A DNA stretch of 64,000 nt from Hyphomicrobium sp. ghe19 (GTDB lineage Bacteria; Pseudomonadota; Alphaproteobacteria; Rhizobiales; Hyphomicrobiaceae). The stretch lies in the NCBI RefSeq assembly GCF_902712875.1, contig NZ_LR743509.1:124001-188000 (forward strand), in the 5' to 3' direction. Positions within the stretch are counted from its first letter, which is position 1, and each line of letters begins with the position of its first letter. A program made the translations under genes and the position numbers. Under the pieces are notes generated by a model. The model was not told where the DNA came from. It was given only the letters and a program-made list of their open reading frames with translations, and did not search any database. Below, one piece after another: positions 9,240 to 18,277 of this stretch.

Positions 9240-10520
9240 ATGAAACGCTTTGCATTCGCGGCGCTCGTTTGTTTTAGCGCGACCAACGCTCAAGCTGCAG
9301 ATCCAGGAGCGGATTGCTGTCACGACCTAGAACAGAGAATTGAGGAGCTGGAAAATACGGCCGCCAGAAAAGGCAATCGAAAAATCTCACTAGCGGTGCA
9401 AGGCAAGGTCGCCGAAGAAGTGCTGTATTGGGACGATGGTCGAAGTTCAAACGTCTATGTAACAGGGATGGGAACAGGCGCGGCGAGCTATATCAGCTTC
9501 AGTGGTGAAGCTAAAATAGCAAAAGACGTTTCCGCCGGTTTCGTTTTGTACATGGAAGCTATCGACAGCGATATTTTCTCGATTACTCAAAAAAATCCGG
9601 ATGGTCCCGGGTTATATACCGGCGTAAAAAATGCGCCTCAAACATTCTTCTCCTACTGGTATCTGAAAAGCGACCAATTGGGTCAGCTCAGCGTGGGTAA
9701 ACGTCAGACTGCAGACTCGCAGGGCCCTCAGACGATCGATGGCTCTGGCACTATTTGGGCTGCCTATTGGCAGGCCTACAACGTTTACGCCTTCGATGTT
9801 CAAGGAGACATTGGAGCCGGCGAAAAACTCGTTTGGTCGCAAATTGGCTCTTGTCGCGGCAACGGTGCCGGCCCTGGCGATTGCGACTCTGGTCGAGAAG
9901 AGATCATTAGATACGACAGTCCGACGCTAGCGGGTTTCGTGGCGACCGCTTCTTGGAAGCCCAAACGTGATAGTTGGGCATTGGCCCTCCGATACTTTAA
10001 CCAAAACCTCGGAGATCTGAGAGTTCAGGGCATTCTCAGTTATTCCGAGTCAGCGATGAATTGGAAAAACCCGCTCAATAATACCTTTGCAACAGACGAT
10101 CGTCTGAATGTCTGGCAAGTTGGCACCTATGTGGAGCATAAACCAACAGGCCTGTTCGCTCTCGGCGCGTGGGGGCGCATCAACCAACAGGTCAATAAAA
10201 TGAATAATCCGACGACAGATACATACTATCTCAAGGTCGGAGATAGACTGAAACCGACCTCACTCGGTCACACAATTCCGTTCGGAGAATACCTGCGGTC
10301 GACCGACGGCGTTGCAATCTTTGATGTGAATAATACCCAAGGCGGCGCCAAGGTAATAGAAGGATCAGGGACCACAATTTGGGGACTCGGCGTTGCTCAG
10401 GAAATCGACGATGCTGCCATGTTAGTTTGGCTACGTTATAGACATCATCAAGTCGACGTCCCTGGTCGCAACCTAGAAGATGCTGACACCTTTTCCTTCG
10501 GATCACAAATATCTTTCTAA
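9240..10520 (+). CDS. Alphaproteobacterial outer-membrane porin (Porin_2 type)
   Basis: A 426-residue protein with a Sec signal (MKRFAFAALVCFSATNAQA), a short N-terminal coiled segment (CCHDLEQRIEELENTAARKG) typical of rhizobial porins, then alternating beta strands ending in an aromatic residue (SFGSQISF), as required for outer-membrane assembly. The same N-terminal plan appears in the second porin of this window (39285-40643), so the two are paralogues. As the first gene of the methanesulfonate island, with the repeated element upstream, it probably lets the small sulfonate anion cross the outer membrane; that role is an inference. Confidence 0.85.
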   Translation: MKRFAFAALVCFSATNAQAADPGADCCHDLEQRIEELENTAARKGNRKISLAVQGKVAEEVLYWDDGRSSNVYVTGMGTGAASYISFSGEAKIAKDVSAGFVLYMEAIDSDIFSITQKNPDGPGLYTGVKNAPQTFFSYWYLKSDQLGQLSVGKRQTADSQGPQTIDGSGTIWAAYWQAYNVYAFDVQGDIGAGEKLVWSQIGSCRGNGAGPGDCDSGREEIIRYDSPTLAGFVATASWKPKRDSWALALRYFNQNLGDLRVQGILSYSESAMNWKNPLNNTFATDDRLNVWQVGTYVEHKPTGLFALGAWGRINQQVNKMNNPTTDTYYLKVGDRLKPTSLGHTIPFGEYLRSTDGVAIFDVNNTQGGAKVIEGSGTTIWGLGVAQEIDDAAMLVWLRYRHHQVDVPGRNLEDADTFSFGSQISF

Positions 10521-10847
10521 GTGAATGGGCGGACCAGCCTTACGTCAAAGGTGTTTGATGGGTAATTGAAGGTACTAGCTCGGTTCCTTCAGTGCCTCAT
10601 GAATCCGATCGCGACGATTCCGCCGAAGTCGTCAATGGACGTCTTCGGCTTTCCACGTACCCTGTTTTCGTTCTCGGGATTAAAATCGCCGGCGACGAAA
10701 GCGCGGTCCGACCTATATTTGATGTTGAGATTCCGAAGCCGCTGTTGGCTCTTAAGGTCCCGTCGGCGGCCGTTGCCGGACTATGTCCGGCGCAAGAAGA
10801 GTTTTCTGACGATCAGTCCGGCCCCGTCCCGGCCGTCGTCGGGCATC
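10521..10847. other. Decayed sequence downstream of the porin gene
   Basis: No intact gene is seen. Short overlapping plus-strand frames run into the recognisable MFS remnant that starts near 10848, so this stretch may be the more degraded 5' part of that gene. Confidence 0.3.
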
Positions 10848-11190
10848 TTCCCTTTGCTGCGAGTGCGTCGCCTTCTCCTCATCGGTCTCATCATCTTGGG
10901 AATGGCTTTGGCGGAGGGCGCAGCCAACGATTGGCTACCCCTCATCATGGTCGACAGCTACGGGTACGACCAGGCTTCGGGATCGTTGATCTTCTTCGCG
11001 TTCGCCGTCGCGATGACCCTGGGCCGCTTCAGCGGAGGGTTCATTTTTGAACCGTTACGGACGAGCCGCTGTGATTCGAGGCTGCGCTATCCTTTGCGCC
11101 TTGGGTATCGGCATCGTCTCTATCGCGAACAGCGCCGTTGCAGGCGGGGGCGCCGTCTTGCACTCCATCCGTGTTGCGAGGTCGGAAACG
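10848..11190 (+). pseudogene. MFS transporter remnant (YbjJ/fucose-permease-like)
   Basis: Two adjoining plus-strand frames together encode a piece of a major facilitator permease. The first gives LLLIGLIILGMALAEGAAND followed by WLPLIMVDSYGYDQ and TLGRFSGGF (to about 11049). After a frameshift the second continues with NRYGRAAVIRG and CALGIGIVSIANSAVAGGG to about 11180. These correspond to consecutive transmembrane helices 7-9 of YbjJ-type permeases. The N-terminal half and the end are not recognisable. The gene is clearly non-functional and shows that the DNA behind the porin has been decaying. Confidence 0.7.
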
Positions 11191-12265
11191 ACGGCCTAAA
11201 ATTTTGCCCGAATGGTTCTATTCGGCGGCGAGCGCGAGCTCCAAATACCCGTAATGCCGCTTGGCGGGCCGTTGGGCCTACAAGCGCGTCCTCCGGCAAG
11301 CAACAATTTCGGCCAGTCGTCAAAATCGGGGAACATTGAGATGCTTTGAGCGATCAGCATGCGGGACGCGATTCAAAACTTCGCGGCCCGGGCAGCGGTG
11401 GAGATCGTCGACTGGTCTTTGCGGCACCGCAGTCTCCGGCTCCGATCCAATCGAGAGTTGGCCCGGCTTCGCGAACTCCCTCGAACGGACCGCCAGCAAC
11501 GATGTGCGGGCGATCATCGTCGAGATGTCAAACCGCTTCGCTCGCGATCTCAGTATTCAGGAGACTGCGCTGAGCTGTCTCCTGAATATGGGCAGGCGCG
11601 TATTTTGGCGGCGAGTGGAAGTGCTAGTGATACGATGAAAAAGTTAGGCTGAGCCAATTCTTAAATTGCTTTGCACGCGCTTCCGGGTCGCAGCGATGAC
11701 ACTGGCTTGATGCATGAACTCAGGCGGATCGAGAAAGGTGCCGTAGTCCTTTCGGGCGTTGAACAGATGAACGCAGGCGCTTTGGACGACACGCTGCCAA
11801 GCGGCTCCGCTGCAAAAACAAAGTCGCCCTCCCGCATATCGACTTCGAAAAGCCTGGACACTGTCACCTCGAGCGGAGTGTCCGTTCTAATGACGACGAA
11901 CGAAGGGCTGCGCTCGGGGCGGACACGCAAGAAGCCATCGCCGGGCTATGTCACTTGCCGGCCTGCGGCCGCCTCATGTCGCCTCACACATCGCAGTCGC
12001 GCAGGAGCTCAAAGGCCTGACTCGCTCATCCGAGTGGTAAGGATTCAGGGAGGAGAGGATTGCAAGCGGGGTGATGTTTGGTCTCGACCAATTAGTCGTT
12101 CGCCCCGTCTCCGATCGAAACTCAGAATGAGGAAAGTGCCGCCGTGAAATTTAGAGCATATACATTATAGAATAGAGAAAATCTATCAGATCTAGGGATT
12201 GATTTATCCTACTTATTAGACAGAATCTCAAGTGTGACCTTCGTCGGGAGAGGAGGAGTCGTCTG
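11191..12265. other. Non-coding or decayed stretch before the LysR gene
   Basis: No gene was recognised on either strand. Frames at 11261-11638 (plus) and 11661-11930 (minus) lack family features. It contains one strong inverted repeat (11554-11588) and an AT-rich block (12145-12230) that probably holds the LysR promoter. Confidence 0.35.
11554..11588. repeat. Perfect 12-base inverted repeat with 11-base loop
   Basis: The arms TATTCAGGAGAC and GTCTCCTGAATA are perfect complements separated by 11 bases. No T-run follows, so it is not a standard terminator. It sits in decayed DNA and may be the end of a lost mobile element or a protein-binding dyad. Confidence 0.5.
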
Positions 12266-13396
12266 ATGTTCTTGAAGCAATTTCAGTACCTCATCGCAGT
12301 TGCAGAAGAGGGGCACTTCGGGCGCGCGGCGGAAAGATGCCATGTCACGCAGCCTAGCCTTTCGACGGGGATCAAGCTCCTCGAACTTGAGCTCGGTGCG
12401 CCGATCTTCTTGCGAGGCCGTGGCCAGCGGTTCCGCGGCTTAACACCGGAGGGTGAGAAGGTTGCGCGTTGGGCGCGAAGCGTGGTCGCGAACTGCGATG
12501 CGATGCGGGACGAAATCGCTTCCATGTCGAATGATCTCCGTGGCCGCCTTCGCATCGGCGCGATGCCCTCGATGTCGCCAATGCTCCCATCTCTGCTGCG
12601 TCGGGTCCGAGAGCGTCACCCCGGTATCATCATCGATGTCCAATTCATCGGCAATGATGCCATGCGACTTGGATTGAATGAATTCTCGCTGGACGTTGCG
12701 TTCACCTATGTCGAAGCATCGGACATGGGCCGGCGCAACACGCTGCCCGTATACAGTGAAAAATTGAGCCTGCTTGTTCCCGACACGGACGAGTTCCGAG
12801 ATCGCACCTCAATCAGTTGGGAGGCGGCGTCCCGGCTGCCGCTGGCAATGTTGCGACCCAAACTTCGCGAACGGGTGTTCGTCGACAAAATGTTTGAAAA
12901 AGTAGGATGCAGACCAGAACCAAAAATCGAATCAGAATCGATACTCCATCTGATGTTTCAGGTTCAGTACACTGAGTTGTGTACGGTCATTCCATCGCAT
13001 TTCACAAAAATGCCGGGGTTACATCCGGGTACGCGTGCGCTCGATCTCGTGGATCCTGTGGCAAGCCAAGACATAGCGATATTCTGGGCGGAGGGCGAAA
13101 CGGCCATGCCCATGGCAAAAGCGCTCGTCAAAATCATCCGCCAGATGAATAAAACGGGTGAGCTCGCTGCGCAGCTGTCTCATGAAATTGAGCAAAGTAA
13201 TAAAGTGCCGAAAATCGTTTCGAAGCCCCGAGTGCTCGCGGAAGCAGAAGCTCGGAATTCAGAGAAGAGGCGAGTAAAAAGACGGAGAAGTATCGGCGAG
13301 GAGCTTTGTCAATCGACCAAACGGCAAGCTGCACCCAGCTCGTCGGACGAGTCACTCAATGACAATGTGAACTTGATGATGGCCGAGCCGGTTTAG
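12266..13396 (+). CDS. LysR-family transcriptional regulator of the methanesulfonate island (putative)
   Basis: A 376-residue regulator. The N-terminal winged helix (residues 1-60) contains the LysR signature FGRAAERCHVTQPSLSTGIK; the co-inducer-binding domain spans about 90-300. The protein is about 70 residues longer than usual. The extra tail is strongly charged (SEKRRVKRRRSIGEE) and not part of the LTTR fold. It is the only regulator between the porin and the msm operon, so it is the best candidate to control them through the ATTGAA-TTTGC elements. AGAGGAGGAG precedes the start. The inducer might be methanesulfonate or sulfite. Confidence 0.8.
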   Translation: MFLKQFQYLIAVAEEGHFGRAAERCHVTQPSLSTGIKLLELELGAPIFLRGRGQRFRGLTPEGEKVARWARSVVANCDAMRDEIASMSNDLRGRLRIGAMPSMSPMLPSLLRRVRERHPGIIIDVQFIGNDAMRLGLNEFSLDVAFTYVEASDMGRRNTLPVYSEKLSLLVPDTDEFRDRTSISWEAASRLPLAMLRPKLRERVFVDKMFEKVGCRPEPKIESESILHLMFQVQYTELCTVIPSHFTKMPGLHPGTRALDLVDPVASQDIAIFWAEGETAMPMAKALVKIIRQMNKTGELAAQLSHEIEQSNKVPKIVSKPRVLAEAEARNSEKRRVKRRRSIGEELCQSTKRQAAPSSSDESLNDNVNLMMAEPV

Positions 13397-13441
13397 GCCC
13401 GACTGCGTATTCTGTCCGCGATCCCGGACGAAAAAGACTGA

Positions 13442-13480
13442 GCTGGAATGCGGCCATCAATAGAAGTGCCGCATTCCAGC
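13442..13480. terminator. Bidirectional hairpin terminator
   Basis: A perfect 13-base stem (GCTGGAATGCGGC and its complement) with a 13-base loop lies between the convergent LysR gene and the hypothetical gene on the minus strand. It lacks a long T-run. Confidence 0.6.
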
Positions 13481-13497
13481 ATCGCGACAGTGGAAGC

Positions 13498-14310
13498 CTA
13501 CTGCACTGTCAGCTTTTGCAGCTTTGCAACCGCTTCGGATATCCTCTTGGTCATCGCTGGACCTGCAATCTCTGCAGGCGACGTGCCAGATACCTTGATG
13601 ATCTCAAAAACGTCCGGACCCTTCGATGACTCCGACCGTGCCACCCGGTAGTGAGGATCAACGACGCCCATTCGCAACGGGAAGAAACCAATGCGGATTC
13701 CATTGTTCTGTGTGGTTGCAGCCTGACCAATCAGAGGAACTTCCGCCTCAAGAGAAAAATCCCTTGTGCATAGCGTAAGTCCCGATGGGCAATCATGTTC
13801 CTTGCCCGGTTTCTGGCCAATCGTCTTCAGAAGATTGGCAGCCGCACTGAACCAATTAAGAATCGTCTTTAGCTCGCCTTCGCGGAAGTCCGGAGAATAT
13901 TCCACACTGTCGCCGGCCATTGGGTGCGGGATGACGTAGGGGAGATCCTTCGAAAAGCGGCCGCGATCGATACCTCTATGCAGTAACTCGACCAATATCC
14001 AAGCTTCGACTTGGGCCGACGTGCGACCCTCCATTTGAAGTTCATGCTTGGCTGGTTGGCCGTGTTCAAGAAACTGCAGGGTAAGCTCCGGGAGCCTCAT
14101 CTCCATCTGGAGACCATCAGCAAAATCGTCAGTTACAAACGCGTTTCGTTCGTCATTCCACCGCAATGCGATGTCTGAGCCTGCATTTAAGCTTCTAAAG
14201 CTGCTGACCATTCTAGCGAGCCACTGAACGGCATTGTGCGACTGTGAAAAGGCGTCGCGCAGCGTATCGGTAGGACTCTCTGGCTGAAAAGCAGTTTCGT
14301 TCGTAGACAT
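13498..14310 (-). CDS. Hypothetical cytosolic protein
   Basis: The start at 14308-14310 (MSTNETAFQPES) has GGAGA upstream; the open frame extends 18 codons further without such a site. The 270-residue product is acidic and soluble, with no signal peptide or membrane helix. It contains the phrases LRWNDERNAFVTDDF, PYVIPHPMAGDSVEYSP and GIRIGFFPLRMGVVDPHYRV, the last suggesting a beta-rich C-terminal domain. I do not recognise a family. It points towards the LysR gene, inside the methanesulfonate island, so it may be a pathway accessory or an unrelated passenger. Confidence 0.6.
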   Translation of the reverse strand: MSTNETAFQPESPTDTLRDAFSQSHNAVQWLARMVSSFRSLNAGSDIALRWNDERNAFVTDDFADGLQMEMRLPELTLQFLEHGQPAKHELQMEGRTSAQVEAWILVELLHRGIDRGRFSKDLPYVIPHPMAGDSVEYSPDFREGELKTILNWFSAAANLLKTIGQKPGKEHDCPSGLTLCTRDFSLEAEVPLIGQAATTQNNGIRIGFFPLRMGVVDPHYRVARSESSKGPDVFEIIKVSGTSPAEIAGPAMTKRISEAVAKLQKLTVQ

Positions 14311-14831
14311 CAGCGTGTCTCCATTCAACGTTCGGATATTACCAGCGACACATAAGGCCGTCATCGCGATATGTACTCGCTCGCCGTCACGATCGGAATT
14401 GAATTGTCTGATTTAGGGAATAGATATTTCCTATAGATACTGCGTCCGCTCCAAGATGAAGTTCGGGGAAATTTCGGAATATCGCCAACGTGGATTTCCG
14501 AAATGTGCTGCCGTCTCACCTTGTGTGGAGATAGCGCGTATGCGGCAGTCATGGCGAGCTCTAATTGATTTCGCTAATTCACAATTAGGCGCTGGCGATT
14601 TCATCGAGATTGAAATTTTGCGAATGCGCAAATAAGCGATAGCCAGTCTCGATGGAACAGAAGAAAGCCTCAAATAGATAACGCCGTTCTTGATTGCTAG
14701 TCGTTTGACTCATTGCTGGCGTGCGCACCCAACACCCAATGAAGAGCTGGGCGCGCACTTGGGAAAAGCATCCGGCTTACCAGCAGAGTCAATCAACTGG
14801 TGGGTGCGAAGCGCACCCGAAGGGCGGCTTT
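14311..14831. other. Divergent intergenic region upstream of yeiH
   Basis: No gene was recognised. It contains the degenerate ATTGAA-TTTGC site at 14609-14621 and must carry promoters for the minus-strand hypothetical gene and for yeiH. Confidence 0.35.
14608..14625 (+). promoter_or_regulatory. Degenerate copy of the island element, upstream of yeiH
   Basis: The core ATTGAAATTTTGC differs at two positions from ATTGAATCTTTGC found before the porin and sorA genes, and is also preceded by a CGATTT word. It lies about 210 bases before yeiH, in the same orientation. It could be chance in AT-rich DNA. Confidence 0.35.
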
Positions 14832-15887
14832 ATGGAAGGTTCTATCTCGATCCGAGGATCTCGCTACGCGCAGACTGCGAGACATCGCGATGCTATCGCC
14901 GGCATAGGTCTGGCGGCATTCGTTTCAGTCATTGCGGTACTTCTAGCGCCGCACATGCCGAAAGCACTTCCGCTTCCCGCGATGGTGATCGCGTTGGTTC
15001 TTGCGATCAGCCTGCACGCACTTGCACGCAACTCCTTGTTTCAGCCTGGCTTGGCTCTTTGCGCGAAGCCGCTGTTGAGATGGGCAGTGGCGTTGCTGGG
15101 GATGCGCGTCGCCATCGGCGACATCATCAATCTGGGCGCGCCCGTCGCCATCATGGTTATTGTATCGATGGCGGCGACGATCGCTGCCGGAATCGGAATT
15201 GCGAAACTTCTCAAACAGAACGTATTCTTTGGGATGTTGGTCGGATCGGCTACGGCTGTTTGTGGAGCCTCGGCCGCACTCGCGACATCGACCGTGTTGC
15301 CGAACTATAAGGGCAGGGACACGGATGTGGCGTTCGTGGTTGTCGGAGTCAATCTCCTCGCGACGTTGGCCATGCTGGCCTATCCACCCCTTTGTCACTA
15401 TCTTGGTTTCGACGATAAGACGACGGGAATCATGCTTGGCGGCACAATTCACGATGTTGCCCAGGTTGTGGGAGCAGGATACGCCATCTCCGATACGGCA
15501 GGAAATGCTGCTGCCATCGTGAAGCTGTTTCGCGTCTTCTTGCTCTTGCCTGTCGTGTTGATCCTCGGTTTCTATGTAAGTCAATTGATCGGAAAACGTG
15601 AGGAGGCGCGCGTTGCGATGCCGACCTTCGCAATCATGTTCCTCGTTCTCTGCATCATCAACAGCATCTGCTCATCGATTCCGGCGATCGCAGAAAGCTA
15701 TGATGTCGTCAAGTCAGTTACAGTTGGGCTGAGCACGTGGGGTCTTCTGCTTGCAATTTCCGCGATAGGCCTGAATACTTCGATGAAGGCCATCACCAAT
15801 CTCGGCTGGCGTCACATCGTCAATCTCTTGGGCACGACGCTTGTCATCGGTACATTGATGACTGTAGGCTTGCTCTACATTCGATAG
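14832..15887 (+). CDS. yeiH: YeiH-type putative sulfate/sulfite exporter family protein
   Basis: A 351-residue polytopic membrane protein of the YeiH/YadS 'putative sulfate exporter' family, with about ten hydrophobic segments. Family features include GMRVAIGDI, CGASAALATSTVLP and GGTIHDVAQVVGAGYAIS, the last being the conserved pore-region motif. The start at 14832 is chosen because a GAAGGGCGG site precedes it; the open frame also runs upstream to 14721. Members often sit beside sulfonate-desulfonating enzymes, where export of the released sulfite or sulfate protects the cytoplasm. Here it belongs with sorAB and msmABCD. Transport direction and substrate are inferred from family and context. 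Confidence 0.85.
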   Translation: MEGSISIRGSRYAQTARHRDAIAGIGLAAFVSVIAVLLAPHMPKALPLPAMVIALVLAISLHALARNSLFQPGLALCAKPLLRWAVALLGMRVAIGDIINLGAPVAIMVIVSMAATIAAGIGIAKLLKQNVFFGMLVGSATAVCGASAALATSTVLPNYKGRDTDVAFVVVGVNLLATLAMLAYPPLCHYLGFDDKTTGIMLGGTIHDVAQVVGAGYAISDTAGNAAAIVKLFRVFLLLPVVLILGFYVSQLIGKREEARVAMPTFAIMFLVLCIINSICSSIPAIAESYDVVKSVTVGLSTWGLLLAISAIGLNTSMKAITNLGWRHIVNLLGTTLVIGTLMTVGLLYIR

Positions 15888-16396
15888 ATCGGAACTTGGG
15901 TCGACGGTACAATGCCAATAAAGCCCTCGTCAGGAACAACTTCGTCGGTGCGTATGATAGCTGAAGAGCGTCAATCCTGAGGGGCGCGCATCCCTGGCGG
16001 CAAGCTTTCCAGCCCAGAAATTCTATCTGGGCTGGACCCCGTCGCGACACCGAAAACGTTGCTCATTCATATTGTGCTGCAACATCCATGTCAGCTCGAT
16101 GCCGGCATTTCCGTCGCGCTGCGTCGGCCGAGTTTTATGCCAAGTTAATGTTTCCTCCTCCGAGTTGCCGTCTGCTCTTTCGCATTCAGCATCGGCCGGT
16201 ATTCATCACTCTTCAAATATGCGGTTCCTCTTCAAATGTAGGAGGATAAAATAGGCATTGATTTCGCGCTTCAATTATATGGCTTGATATGCCGGCCTAT
16301 TTCTAAATTTGGTATATTGATTTTACCGGGGGGTCGTCTTGGGCGGTAATGCTGCTGCTTACAAAATAGAAAAAACTAGGGAGCAACACCGACGCC
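15888..16396. other. Intergenic region upstream of the MFS gene
   Basis: No gene was recognised. It contains a direct repeat of CTCTTCAAAT (16209-16218 and 16228-16237) and an imperfect dyad with ATTGA and TTCAAT half-sites (16257-16275), both plausible operator elements for the MFS promoter. Confidence 0.35.
16257..16275 (+). promoter_or_regulatory. Possible operator dyad before the MFS permease gene
   Basis: ATTGA and TTCAAT half-sites face each other across eight bases. The half-sites match those of the perfect ATTGAA-TTCAAT dyad upstream of msmA, but the spacing is wider. It lies about 125 bases before the MFS start. Confidence 0.25.
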
Positions 16397-17737
16397 ATGC
16401 AGGGATCATACGCGGGAGATGCGACGCGTTCGGCAAAGCCGAACGATCAACTCAGCGAAACAATAGGAGGTATAGCAGCAGAACATACACAAACGGCCAC
16501 CGGAACAGTCGTCCCGTTTAAGCAGGCTTTGCTCGTAGCTATCGCCGCTGGCGTAGGATACGGGTTTGATTCTTACGCGGTAAACATCTTCGGGATGTTG
16601 AGTCCGCTGATGGTCAAGGAGCTTGATATCGACGTAAAGGCCATTGGTGTTATCGGCTCGCTATTCCTCGTCGGCTATACCATTGGAACGATTTTCTTCG
16701 GGCGTCTGGCCGACAAGGTTGGCCGGCGAGCTTCTCTAAAATTTTCTATCGCCTTATATGGCACAACGACGGTGCTTGGCGGGATGGTGAGCAACTTATA
16801 TGCAATCACCGGACTGCGCTTTCTGACGGGCGTGGGCGGAGCGGGCGAATTGGCGGTTGGAGCGCCATACACCGCAGAAATGTGGCCGCCGAAATATCGT
16901 GCCATCGGAACAGGCGGCATTATGTTTGCCCTCTATTCCGCTGGATATGTCATTGCGGCTATAACGGCATTGGCTATCGTTCCGGAATACGGCTGGAGAT
17001 CGGCGTTTATTTTCGCAGCGATTCCGGCTGCTCTTGTCTATTGGCTAAGAAGCTCGGTCGAAGATTCTCCGCGTTTCAAGGAAGCGCAAGAAGAAATGGA
17101 GCGCCTAGCTAAAGACGGCGAAGCGAACCGCCCGAGCGAAAGCATTTGGGCGATTCCGGGTGCGAAAAAGCGCATCGTGGTTGGATGGCTGCTCTATACC
17201 GCAAACACATGCGGATATTGGGGTATCACGTTCTTCCTCACGACGTTCATGATTAAAAAATTCAATGTGACCATTGAGGAATCGATCTACTACGCCATGC
17301 TCTTCTATGTGGCTCAGTTCTTCCTTTCCTTCATTGGTACCGCACTTTCCGATTGGATCGGCCGGCGGCCAGCAGGGATTCTCGGTGCCGTGATCATGAT
17401 GGCATGCACGGTCATGGCATCGACTGCGGATAACCTGGACACCTTCCTCGTGTACGGCGGCTTGATGGTCGGCATGCTCGGTTGGCTTTGGGGCATTGGC
17501 GACACCTACCTCAGCGAGTTCTTCCGTACATCGCTTCGCGGTACCGGCTTTGGCATCATGGTGGGTGGCGGTCGTGCAGTCTCGATCTTTGCACCGTTCC
17601 TCGTCGGCTGGGGAATCGCGGAATACGGTCCGACTGGTCCGTTCCTAGCAACTGCCGGATTGTGGGTCCTGACGATCATTGGATACCTCATGGGACCGGA
17701 GACGGCAGGCAAGGAGCTTGAAGAAGTCCAGCTCTAA
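16397..17737 (+). CDS. MFS metabolite:H+ symporter, putative methanesulfonate permease
   Basis: A 446-residue major facilitator with twelve predicted helices. The loop 2-3 signature is GRLADKVGRRASLKF, the helix 4-5 region reads LTGVGGAGELAVGAPYTAEM, and the second-half signature is DWIGRRPAGILG. This is the sugar-porter/MHS branch used for organic anions. It lies between yeiH and sorAB in the methanesulfonate island, which lacks an ABC importer, so it may bring methanesulfonate across the inner membrane; this is an inference. The first 40 residues are polar and may be overcalled. A strong terminator follows. Confidence 0.85.
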   Translation: MQGSYAGDATRSAKPNDQLSETIGGIAAEHTQTATGTVVPFKQALLVAIAAGVGYGFDSYAVNIFGMLSPLMVKELDIDVKAIGVIGSLFLVGYTIGTIFFGRLADKVGRRASLKFSIALYGTTTVLGGMVSNLYAITGLRFLTGVGGAGELAVGAPYTAEMWPPKYRAIGTGGIMFALYSAGYVIAAITALAIVPEYGWRSAFIFAAIPAALVYWLRSSVEDSPRFKEAQEEMERLAKDGEANRPSESIWAIPGAKKRIVVGWLLYTANTCGYWGITFFLTTFMIKKFNVTIEESIYYAMLFYVAQFFLSFIGTALSDWIGRRPAGILGAVIMMACTVMASTADNLDTFLVYGGLMVGMLGWLWGIGDTYLSEFFRTSLRGTGFGIMVGGGRAVSIFAPFLVGWGIAEYGPTGPFLATAGLWVLTIIGYLMGPETAGKELEEVQL

Positions 17738-17762
17738 GCACTAGCGATCATCAAGAAAGACT

Positions 17763-17793
17763 GCGAGCGGCGCGTTGAACGAGCGCCGCTCGC
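17763..17793 (+). terminator. Hairpin terminator of the MFS gene
   Basis: A perfect 11-base stem, GCGAGCGGCGC against GCGCCGCTCGC, with a nine-base loop, followed by TTGCTTT, starts 25 bases after the MFS stop codon. Confidence 0.75.
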
Positions 17794-18277
17794 TTGCTTT
17801 CCAATCGTTGTTTGCCTGGTATATTTATTGATGTTTTTGCCGGTATATCTCGCCGCGTTATAGTTGAATGCCCATCGGAGTGTGCCATTCACGGCTGTGC
17901 CGCTCCTTGAACTGTTATATCTGCGGCGCGACGCACAGGTTGGCATTGAAAAAACGACTCAAAAAATCCTCATCGCCGATGATCGAAAAAATGCGTGCCA
18001 GGCAGCCCGGCTGGCAGCGAGAACACATAGTCCGTTACGGCTGGACGGTTCTCGTCTCTCTCGGCGCAATGATTGCACCTGTCGATTTAGCGATTGAATC
18101 TTTGCATTAGATCGTCCTGCTGCGGCCCTGATAATCTCCCGAACAGTTAACTCCTCCATTCGGGCGAAACCCGAATTCGCTTAATTCGACGGGACGTTGG
18201 GCTCCACGTCATTTTGGGGATCGATACGCCCTTCCGTTATTCAAACGACAATCAATAAGATCGGGGAAACGAAAAGA
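17794..18277. other. Intergenic region upstream of sorA
   Basis: No gene was recognised; small open frames here lack support. It contains the second copy of the 32-base element (18083-18114) and presumably the sorAB promoter. Confidence 0.35.
18083..18114 (+). promoter_or_regulatory. Copy 2 of the 32-base upstream element (sorA)
   Basis: It matches positions 9033-9064 at 30 of 32 bases, with an AA to GC difference just before the GATTGAATC dyad. It is located about 165 bases before sorA in the same orientation as copy 1 relative to its gene. The sequence on either side is unrelated to that around copy 1, which argues for a selected site instead of a duplicated segment. Confidence 0.5.

Noticed and set aside
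9033..18114. The 32-base repeats as ends of a mobile element
   Set aside because: Each lies at a similar distance upstream of a gene in the same orientation, and related cores occur before two more units of the island, which fits a regulatory site better; not fully excluded.
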